A stretch of DNA of 6,934 nucleotides. It comes from Desulfobulbaceae bacterium. GTDB lineage: Bacteria; Desulfobacterota; Desulfobulbia; Desulfobulbales; Desulfocapsaceae. The stretch covers positions 1 through 6,934 of the forward strand of contig JAUVON010000148.1 of the NCBI GenBank assembly GCA_030599175.1, given 5' to 3'. Positions 1-5,537 of this stretch are shown in pieces. Position 1 is the first letter of the stretch, and each line of letters starts with the position of its first letter. The translations under genes and the position numbers were made by a program. Below the pieces are notes generated by a model that was given only the letters and a program-made list of their open reading frames with translations, ran no database searches and was not told the DNA's origin.

Positions 1-433
1 AGTTGCAAGAGGAGGGCCCTCCGAAACTGAGATTTGCTGCAGTACAGGATGCAAATCCAATATATTCATGTTTATGGCTTACCCTGCCTTCTTCCCTGGA
101 GCAACGAACCAGTGCAATCTGATCTTCTATCGCTACCATTTTTTTACCTGTAAGCTCTGCTACTCGTTGTGCAACCTTTTCTTTTCCGGGGAAACAAAGG
201 TTGGGTGGCACATCCGGATCGTTGACAACCGCAATTGCGTATCCTTCACAGCCCGGATATCCACATCCTCCGCACTGTGCAAGGGGCAGCGATTCCATGA
301 CTTCTTCTATGAGGGGATTAACCTCTACTGCAAACTTATGTGCAGCAAGAGCCAGGCCGATACCGAAAAACAGACCGATACAGCCAAGCAATACCAAGCC
401 GCCCAGTGCTATTTTAACTAATTCCAGATCCAT
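1..433 (-). CDS. rnfB: RnfB, ferredoxin-facing Fe-S subunit of the Rnf complex (5' part only)
   Basis: The gene starts at the ATG at 433-431 and stays open for 144 codons to the window edge, so the C-terminal part with the ferredoxin-type clusters is outside. Residues 5-30 form one hydrophobic membrane anchor. It is followed by the RnfB Fe-S motif with Cys54, Cys57, Cys62 and Cys80 (CGGCGYPGC and a Cys 18 residues later), the 4Fe-4S domain shared with RnfB/RsxB proteins. Cys111, Cys130 and Cys143 then begin the next conserved cysteine set (the CTAA and GGP context is typical). In the family RnfB takes electrons from reduced ferredoxin at the cytoplasmic face and passes them into the membrane. 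The ribosome binding site is weak (AAAG close to the ATG). An out-of-frame ATG at 450 opens a 10-codon frame that ends just inside rnfB. The gene is the last visible member of the operon, separated from rnfA by an inserted repeat element. Confidence 0.95.
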   Translation of the reverse strand, partial: MDLELVKIALGGLVLLGCIGLFFGIGLALAAHKFAVEVNPLIEEVMESLPLAQCGGCGYPGCEGYAIAVVNDPDVPPNLCFPGKEKVAQRVAELTGKKMVAIEDQIALVRCSREEGRVSHKHEYIGFASCTAANLSFGGPSSCN

Positions 434-453
434 ATCTTTATTACTCGCATGTT

Positions 454-460
454 AAAATAT
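454..460. repeat. Target-site duplication, copy 1 (AAAATAT)
   Basis: This is an exact 7-bp match to 563-569 on the other side of the MITE-like element. The bases just outside and inside the two copies differ, so the repeat is exactly 7 bp. Confidence 0.65.
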
Positions 461-562
461 GATAACCTTGTAAAAACCCAGACCTTTCGCCATCCCGTCA
501 ACACGTTCTGGATTCCCGCCTGCGCGGGAATGACGGAGCGGTGGACTTTTTACGACGCCATC
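461..562. mobile_element. MITE-like repeat element between rnfA and rnfB
   Basis: A 102-bp non-coding insertion. Its two ends read inward as GATAACCTTGTAAAAA and GATGGCGTCGTAAAAA, matching at 12 of 16 positions as imperfect terminal inverted repeats. It is flanked by the exact 7-bp direct repeat AAAATAT at 454-460 and 563-569, which looks like a target-site duplication. If the element and one repeat copy are removed, rnfA would end ATA TTT TAA and rnfB would start about 20 nt later, which is normal operon spacing. The core holds a strong palindrome at 512-531. The element supplies the last two bases of the present rnfA TGA stop. One translated frame gives the HSRAGGNPE peptide often seen as a spurious translation of dispersed palindromic repeats in bacterial genomes. 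No transposase is present, so it would have moved in trans. The boundaries rest on one copy only. Confidence 0.75.
512..531. repeat. Palindrome ATTCCCGC-CTGC-GCGGGAAT in the element core
   Basis: A perfect 8-bp stem with a 4-nt loop. CCGTCA at 495-500 and TGACGG at 531-536 form an outer inverted pair around it. The CCGTCATTCCCGC-type palindrome is a very common dispersed repeat in proteobacterial genomes. In the rnf mRNA it would fold into a GC-rich hairpin between rnfA and rnfB. No U-run follows it, so it is not an intrinsic terminator, but it could affect mRNA stability or the rnfA/rnfB ratio. Confidence 0.85.
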
Positions 563-1505
563 AAAATATCTGTAATCCTGAAAAGCCAAGAAAAGCCATG
601 GCAAACTGTCCGGCCACGATAAAAGCGATAGGAAGACCTTTAAAAGTAGGCGGTATATTTGCAAGCTCCATACGCTCACTCACTGAACTCATCAGGTAAA
701 GTGCCAGAAGAAACCCACCGCCTGCTCCAAGGGACAACATTAATGTTTCAAAAACATTATAGTTATTGTTGGCAAGAATCAGGGGAACAGCGATAATCAC
801 GCAGTTAGCGATAACCAGAACAAGATAAACCCCAAAAGAGTTAAACAGAATGGGATTTACTTTTCTAAGGACTGTATCCACAGCCTGAACCGTGAGTGAA
901 ACCAGGCCGATAAACACCAGAATCTGCAGAAAATTAAGGTTATATGGTACAAGAATAAATTGGTAAAAGAACCAGCTCATCAGAGAGGCTGCCACCATAA
1001 CCAGGGTGAAAACAACTCCCATTCCCTTTGCTGTGCTCTTTCGTTTGGAAGTCCCAAAAAAAACACAGAGCCCGAGGTACTTGGTAAAAACGAAGTTATT
1101 AATGAGTAGAGCAGAGATCAGGATGGAAAACAGGTATCCCAGATATGACTTACTTACCTTAAAGGTGGTTTTCTCCTGCCCCGGCAGCCCTGAGATAGAA
1201 ACAATATGGGTTCGTATCATGTTTAAAGGTTCTGCAAACAGCAGAGAGACGGACTTTCCGTCGTCAGCAAGAGTTGCCGACTCAAGTTTCAACCTGATAT
1301 CCGGATCGGGTTCTTCAAATACGGTATAGTTTCCGGTAACTTCCGCAGTTGCTTTATCCAGTGGTGCAGAAAAAGAAACAACTATTTCATTGTCTCCTGC
1401 AAAGTTTTGATCAGTTATAAAATCGGCGCCATGGGCCAAAATCGGAGCCAGACAAAGTATCAAAGCCATAAACAGCAGGAAATGAATTTTGTTAAAAGTC
1501 ATCAT
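561..1505 (-). CDS. rnfA: RnfA with N-terminal signal peptide and Ig-like domain
   Basis: The gene encodes 314 residues against about 193 for typical RnfA. Residues ~120-314 are a full RnfA with six membrane segments (roughly 121-140, 163-184, 192-212, 222-243, 254-274, 291-311). They include the NNF-x-x-TKYLGLC motif with Cys147 and the ANC motif with Cys235, the ligands that RnfA gives to the intramembrane 2Fe-2S cluster shared with RnfE. Residues 1-26 look like a signal peptide (Lys6, hydrophobic 8-22, possible cleavage after AHG). Residues ~27-118 have the alternating pattern of an SbsA/Big_5-type Ig domain (VVSFSAPLD, DDGKSVSLLF). The loop after the first RnfA helix is rich in Lys/Arg, so the RnfA N-terminus faces outward and the extra domain should be periplasmic. 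The start at 1505 has AAGG five bases upstream. No start codon lies at the domain junction, so this is a true fusion frame. The TGA stop is partly built by the inserted repeat. Confidence 0.93.
   Translation of the reverse strand: MMTFNKIHFLLFMALILCLAPILAHGADFITDQNFAGDNEIVVSFSAPLDKATAEVTGNYTVFEEPDPDIRLKLESATLADDGKSVSLLFAEPLNMIRTHIVSISGLPGQEKTTFKVSKSYLGYLFSILISALLINNFVFTKYLGLCVFFGTSKRKSTAKGMGVVFTLVMVAASLMSWFFYQFILVPYNLNFLQILVFIGLVSLTVQAVDTVLRKVNPILFNSFGVYLVLVIANCVIIAVPLILANNNYNVFETLMLSLGAGGGFLLALYLMSSVSERMELANIPPTFKGLPIAFIVAGQFAMAFLGFSGLQIF
563..569. repeat. Target-site duplication, copy 2 (AAAATAT)
   Basis: The second copy of the 7-bp direct repeat. It overlaps the last codons of rnfA: its final base on the minus strand is the T of the present TGA stop, and the following G and A come from the inserted element. 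Confidence 0.65.
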
Positions 1506-1532
1506 TTTAACCTTGGATAATCTAGCATTCTA

Positions 1533-1548
1533 GATGGCTGAGTAAAAA
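1533..1548. repeat. Possible second terminus of the same repeat family
   Basis: In the 49-nt rnfE-rnfA gap, GATGGCTGAGTAAAAA matches the right end of the 461-562 element (read inward) at 13 of 16 positions, with GATGGC and GTAAAAA at the same spacing. It abuts and partly overlaps the small palindrome TCTAG-CATT-CTAGA at 1521-1534. It may be a degenerate or solo end of the same element. The match is short and A-rich, so chance is possible. Confidence 0.3.
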
Positions 1549-1554
1549 ACGTCA

Positions 1555-2166
1555 TCACCCTTTTGATCGTTTATAATACAATTCAATCCAGTTAAAAAAG
1601 GCCATCATTAAACCGACCACAAAAAATCCTGCACAGGGAAGGATAAAGAAAAGCAGTGGTTTAAAGCCAAGAACATCATAGCCGAGAACAGCACCTGAAC
1701 CGAGAAGTTCCCTGACAAAACCGATAACCACCATGCCCACCATAAAGCCAAGCCCCATCCCCAGACCGTCCCAGAAGGAATCTTTGACACTCTCTTTGCA
1801 GGCAAACATTTCAAGGCGCATGGTTATGATGGCAAAGGCGACGATAAGTTTAACGAAAATCCCCATTTTGGCATACGCATCCGGCAGAAGTGCTGCCAGT
1901 ACCAGGTCTATTACGGTTACCCATGTTGCAATTGTCAGGGTATAGGTCGGAATGCGAATCCTGGGATGAATCAGGTTTTTAAAGATTGAAATGGTTACAC
2001 TGGAAAAGACCTGGACAAAGAGTACGGCGATCCCCAGCATGACACCATTCATAACAGTTGTTGAGATTCCCACTGCCGGACACATGGAGAGTGCCAGCCT
2101 GAAAATCGGGTTTTCACTCAGAATCCCGTTGACAACCAGCTGCATGCTTGATTTATCATTTGCCAT
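1555..2166 (-). CDS. rnfE: RnfE, membrane subunit of the Rnf complex, lacking one expected cluster cysteine
   Basis: The product has 203 residues and six predicted membrane segments, with a cytoplasmic N-terminus and a basic C-terminus (YYKRSKG), the inverse topology of RnfA. Family motifs include the N-terminal NGILSENPIFRLALSMCP (Cys29, first ligand of the intramembrane 2Fe-2S cluster), RIPTYTLTIA, the DGLGMGLGF stretch at ~133-141 and VRELLGSG at ~151-158. In canonical RnfE the third helix reads NC-x-x-x-GRAEAFA. Here the aligned stretch (residues 111-122) is FAIITMRLEMFA: Arg117 and Glu119 are kept but Ala112 replaces the second ligand cysteine. Other cysteines are Cys123 and Cys178. The DNA reads clearly through this stretch with no frame problem. 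The gene begins 20 nt after rnfG and the ribosome binding site is weak. It is 49 nt from rnfA. Confidence 0.93.
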   Translation of the reverse strand: MANDKSSMQLVVNGILSENPIFRLALSMCPAVGISTTVMNGVMLGIAVLFVQVFSSVTISIFKNLIHPRIRIPTYTLTIATWVTVIDLVLAALLPDAYAKMGIFVKLIVAFAIITMRLEMFACKESVKDSFWDGLGMGLGFMVGMVVIGFVRELLGSGAVLGYDVLGFKPLLFFILPCAGFFVVGLMMAFFNWIELYYKRSKG

Positions 2167-2186
2167 TTCTGTTCTTACCCCAGGTG

Positions 2187-3083
2187 CTAAAAGGAGACAG
2201 CAAGCTGCTGCTCCTTCAAAACGTTATCTAAAATGGTTACACGGTAGGCAAATTTTTTGACAATATTTTTCACACCATTACTCACCGCTTTTGAGGAGAT
2301 AGTAGCACCGGTCAGAGCATAGATATCCTGGTCTCTATACTGGCTGCGAAGCTTAAGGATATCCTCTTCGCTCACCCTGCTGTTCAGCGCATCGAGGTAT
2401 TCTGCAGGAATAGGTTTCTTGACAACATCAATAGTTTTCAGAACCTCAAAAGGCTTCCCTTTAAACTGGTTTTTAAAGTAATCCTGCTCGATTTCCGCTC
2501 CAAGCCCGGGATCCTCTTCATGCTCAAGGATTTCCAGACCAACCATTTCAAACTCGGGGTCTACGGCCAGCATCACATTAATAAAGGTCTTAAAACCCTG
2601 GAACTTACCCCCGAGAAGGTAAGCAATCCGGCTGCCGCTATCAGTTACAACAATTGTCTGATCAGCAAAATCTACCACAAATCCGGATCCGGCCGCTTCC
2701 GCCATAGCAATGTCACGGATTTCAGCATCTCTTGAATTTTCTTCACTGATATCAACACGTTTACTCCCAATCAACTTGCCGTTCAGGTCGATATTGACGA
2801 AGAAAAACCCGTTATTTTCGCCATGACCGGTAGGGACAAGATACCCAATAGACTGGCTGTCCTGGCCGGAAATAATGTATCGATAAATTTCATGCATGGA
2901 AATCGAATCAGGCACTGCTACATCACCTTTATAGCCAAGTAATTCGAGCATAACCTGCTGCTCTTTGGCGTGCTCATTATGTTTCTTAGCGTTGGAGGTA
3001 AAGATGAAGGTAACACCGATGACAGTGGCGGCCAGCATACATGATACTGTCAGGCGGATTATAATAGTGATAATATCTTTCAT
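2187..3083 (-). CDS. rnfG: RnfG, periplasmic FMN-binding subunit, unusually long
   Basis: One N-terminal membrane helix (residues ~5-28) anchors a periplasmic domain. The C-terminal FMN-binding domain shows the HEEDPGLGAEI motif (188-198; usual form HxETPGLG) and TGAT at 258-261, where Thr261 is the expected site of the phosphoester-linked FMN. In the family RnfG relays electrons at the outer face next to RnfD. The protein has 298 residues where RnfG is usually about 200-210. The excess lies between the anchor and the FMN domain, and residues ~78-115 (IGYL...IDLNGKLIG) look like a weak second copy of ~151-189 (IAYL...VGLEILEHEE). The start ATG at 3083 overlaps the rnfD stop as ATGA, which indicates translational coupling, and has a good GGAGG six bases upstream. 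The TAG stop lies 20 nt before rnfE. No haem motif is present. Confidence 0.95.
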   Translation of the reverse strand: MKDIITIIIRLTVSCMLAATVIGVTFIFTSNAKKHNEHAKEQQVMLELLGYKGDVAVPDSISMHEIYRYIISGQDSQSIGYLVPTGHGENNGFFFVNIDLNGKLIGSKRVDISEENSRDAEIRDIAMAEAAGSGFVVDFADQTIVVTDSGSRIAYLLGGKFQGFKTFINVMLAVDPEFEMVGLEILEHEEDPGLGAEIEQDYFKNQFKGKPFEVLKTIDVVKKPIPAEYLDALNSRVSEEDILKLRSQYRDQDIYALTGATISSKAVSNGVKNIVKKFAYRVTILDNVLKEQQLAVSF

Positions 3084-4135
3084 TCTGCACCTCCCTGGGG
3101 AGGAGCAAAGCGTTTCGGCTTGAACCAGCTGTCTAAAACAGTACTCAATGGATTCATAAGAAGAATGGCATAACAGATTCCTTCAGGATATCCACCTTTC
3201 AAACGAATCAATACGGTCAAAGCTCCAATACAGATACCATATACAACCTGGGATATCCTGGTGGTTGGGGATGTCACATAGTCCGTAGCCATAAAAAATG
3301 CGCCGAGAATCGCTCCTCCGGTTACAAGTGCAAGCAACGGATCCCCGCCGAAATAGGTTTCACCGCCAAACACCCAGGTAAGCAGAGCAATGGTACCAAG
3401 AATAGAGCCTGGAATGTGGTAGGTGATATATTTTCTGTAAAGCAGATAAGCACCACCAAGCAAGAGCAGAAGACCGGAGGTTTCCCCAATACAGCCTGGT
3501 CGCCACCCCAAAAAGAAGCTGGAATACAGTCCGGCCCCGGAACCGAAAGCCTCAGTAAATGCAGCCATTCCCTGTTCTTTCATCACCGCCAGTGGAGTTG
3601 CTGTGGATACTGCATCTATGGACGTTCCAAGATAAGAAAAAATCCCGAAGCTCTCCACGGGGAGGAGCCATGCCGAGGTCATGGCAACCGGAAAAGATGC
3701 CAGTAAAAAGGCCCGTCCAAGCAGAGCCGGATTAAAAAAGTTATAGCCAATGCCACCTAGAAGATGTTTGCCGATATAGATTGCAAAAACTGCCGCCAGA
3801 ATTGGAAGCAGAGGTGATACCCCCGGAGGTATGACAAAGGCGAGGAGCAGTCCGGTAAGTACAGCACTCCCGTCCTTTATGGTCACTCTCCGGCCTAAAG
3901 CTTTTTGACTCACAGCTTCGACAGCCACACAACTGACCACAGAGACAGCTGTTATGAAGAGCGTTTGAATACCGAAAATAAAAACTGATAAAATCAGTGG
4001 CGGCATAAGACAGGCAACAACCGTCCACATAATTTTTTCAACTGATTCACCGCTCTTAATATGTGGTGAGACAGAAACCTTCCAGAGCTTTACCGGTGCA
4101 GTTGCCTGGTCTTCCGACACTTGCTGTTTGATCAT
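3080..4135 (-). CDS. rnfD: RnfD, membrane subunit with covalent FMN
   Basis: A 351-residue polytopic membrane protein of normal family length. Its STATPL motif (residues 177-182, Thr180 by this start) is the covalent FMN site of RnfD/NqrB. Other conserved stretches are KDGSAVLTGLLLAF, the GGIGYNFFNPALLGRAFL helix start, GCIGETS, FMATDYVTSP and YPEGICYAILLMNP. The subunit lies in the membrane next to RnfG and belongs to the electron and ion path of the complex. I chose the ATG at 4135 because AAGGAG sits four bases upstream. The frame stays open eight codons further to a TTG at 4159, which has no ribosome site. The gene follows rnfC by 37 nt and overlaps rnfG by four bases. Nothing is missing from it. 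Confidence 0.96.
   Translation of the reverse strand: MIKQQVSEDQATAPVKLWKVSVSPHIKSGESVEKIMWTVVACLMPPLILSVFIFGIQTLFITAVSVVSCVAVEAVSQKALGRRVTIKDGSAVLTGLLLAFVIPPGVSPLLPILAAVFAIYIGKHLLGGIGYNFFNPALLGRAFLLASFPVAMTSAWLLPVESFGIFSYLGTSIDAVSTATPLAVMKEQGMAAFTEAFGSGAGLYSSFFLGWRPGCIGETSGLLLLLGGAYLLYRKYITYHIPGSILGTIALLTWVFGGETYFGGDPLLALVTGGAILGAFFMATDYVTSPTTRISQVVYGICIGALTVLIRLKGGYPEGICYAILLMNPLSTVLDSWFKPKRFAPPQGGAE
3090..3094 (-). promoter_or_regulatory. Ribosome binding site of rnfG (GGAGG)
   Basis: This site lies inside the 3' end of rnfD, six bases before the rnfG ATG at 3083. Together with the ATGA overlap it supports coupled translation of rnfD and rnfG. Confidence 0.8.
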
Positions 4136-4139
4136 TATT

Positions 4140-4145
4140 CTCCTT
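4140..4145 (-). promoter_or_regulatory. Ribosome binding site of rnfD (AAGGAG)
   Basis: A strong Shine-Dalgarno sequence four bases before the ATG at 4135. It decides that start over the in-frame TTG at 4159. Confidence 0.8.
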
Positions 4146-4172
4146 CGATTTCCAGACAAACACGAGCTTTTG

Positions 4173-5537
4173 TTACGGTCTCTTTGCCTTCATTTTAGCG
4201 AGCCTTACAAACTGCACAAGGGGTCGCTTAGCCGGACAGACATAAGCACAGGAACCACATTCGAAACAGTCAAAAACACCAAAAGGCTCCGTATCCTCGG
4301 CCCGGTTGGCCTCCACATAGATGCCGATTTCTTTCGGTTCAAGCCCCATGGGGCAGGCCTCAAGACACCATCCGCACCTGATACACTGGGAATGGGGACT
4401 GGTGTCGATCTCGTCTTCTGATAAAAAAAGAATCGCAGAAGTGGTCTTGGTGATTGGGATATCGAGGCTGGAGACAGCGAAACCCATCATCGGGCCACCC
4501 ATAATAATCTTTGACAGCCCGGGTTCCAGTCCTCCCAGATAATCGACAATATCTTTAATCCTGGTACCTACTTTCAGCAGAAGATTTGCCGGTTTACTGA
4601 TGCCTTTTCCAGCTATCGTGACCACCTTCTCATAAAGTGGCTTGCCATAGACCACTCCATCATAAATTGCCTTGGCCGTTGACACATTCTGCACCACAAC
4701 ACCCACTGAGGAAGGAAGCGCCATTGCCGGAACCTTTCTTCCGGTAATGGCCTGAATGAGTTGCTTCTCCGAACCCTGAGGATATTTTACCTGCAATGTC
4801 TCGATCTTGATTGAACAGTCTCCGCTGGATGCCTTCCCTGCTGCCGCGGTCATCATCTTGATTGCATCCGGTTTATTGGATTCAATACCGATATAACACT
4901 CTTTAATACCGAGTATTTTCAGGATAATTCCAGCCCCCCCAACGATCTCTGCAGCATGCTCAAGCATCTGCCTGTGATCTGAGGTGATGTACGGTTCGCA
5001 CTCTGCTCCATTAAGCAGCAGGATATCCACCGGTGAGCCGGCAGGCGGACTGAGTTTGACATGGGTGGGGAAACCTGCACCACCAACGCCTATAATTCCT
5101 GCATCATTCACCTTCTGCAACAGCTCGGATCCATCAGAGGATTGCCAGTCCTGCTCCATATACTGAACCGGAGCCGCTTCATGATCCACCCCGATCGTCA
5201 GTGAAGGAGCAGTCACCCTCATAGGATGAGCAGATGTGCCTATCGCCTTTATCTTACCTGCAACCGGTGAATGGAGCGGCACCCCCAACCCCCTCTTCAC
5301 CTCGCCGATAAGAGCACCCTCGGCAATTTCTTCCTTTCTTGCAACAGTAGGAGTACAGGGAGCACCAATATGTTGACCGAGAATGAGCTCAAGCTCATCA
5401 GGAACAGGCATCACCTCAATGCTCAGTCCTGCAGTCTGTTCCTTAAGTTCCGGCGGATGAGTGCCACCTTTTGGAAATGTCAGCATGGATTCAATATTTT
5501 GTACTTCAATAGGGGTGCTTCTACGACATACCGGCAT
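4173..5537 (-). CDS. rnfC: RnfC, NADH/FMN/Fe-S peripheral subunit
   Basis: The longest form has 454 residues. The N-terminal family motif FPKGGTHPPE is at 21-30. A glycine-rich GVGGAGFPTHVKL (150-162), AECEPYITSDHR (178-189) and KYPQGSEKQLI (251-261) form the Complex I 51-kDa-like FMN/NADH fold. Two 4Fe-4S sites are complete: Cys385/388/391/395 (CIRCGWCLEACP) and Cys424/427/430/434 (CFECGSCAYVCP). In the family RnfC exchanges electrons with NAD(H) at the cytoplasmic face. The start is unsure. ATG 5537 lies 17 bases inside the preceding gene. ATG 5486 (residue 18) would give MLTFPKGG, closer to the usual RnfC N-terminus. Neither has a clear Shine-Dalgarno. It lacks the long C-terminal repeat tail of enterobacterial RsxC. 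It sits between the DHOD-like gene and rnfD and probably shares their transcript. Confidence 0.95.
   Translation of the reverse strand: MPVCRRSTPIEVQNIESMLTFPKGGTHPPELKEQTAGLSIEVMPVPDELELILGQHIGAPCTPTVARKEEIAEGALIGEVKRGLGVPLHSPVAGKIKAIGTSAHPMRVTAPSLTIGVDHEAAPVQYMEQDWQSSDGSELLQKVNDAGIIGVGGAGFPTHVKLSPPAGSPVDILLLNGAECEPYITSDHRQMLEHAAEIVGGAGIILKILGIKECYIGIESNKPDAIKMMTAAAGKASSGDCSIKIETLQVKYPQGSEKQLIQAITGRKVPAMALPSSVGVVVQNVSTAKAIYDGVVYGKPLYEKVVTIAGKGISKPANLLLKVGTRIKDIVDYLGGLEPGLSKIIMGGPMMGFAVSSLDIPITKTTSAILFLSEDEIDTSPHSQCIRCGWCLEACPMGLEPKEIGIYVEANRAEDTEPFGVFDCFECGSCAYVCPAKRPLVQFVRLAKMKAKRP

Noticed and set aside
68..421. Plus-strand open frame of 117 codons, cysteine-rich
   Set aside because: It is the reverse strand of rnfB. 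The cysteine content comes from the opposite strand of the Fe-S motif region, and the rnfB frame is fully supported.
495..536. GC-rich hairpin as a transcription terminator between rnfA and rnfB
   Set aside because: On the minus strand the stem is followed by CCAGAACG and not by a U-run, and rnfB must be read through in the usual rnf operon.
452..679. Minus-strand open frame of 75 codons across the rnfA end and the rnfA-rnfB gap
   Set aside because: It overlaps the conserved rnfA end in another frame, and its C-terminal part is the HSRAGGNPE translation of the inserted palindromic repeat, a familiar false gene.
4136..4159. RnfD starting at TTG 4159
   Set aside because: It has no ribosome site, and this stretch itself contains the AAGGAG that serves the ATG at 4135.
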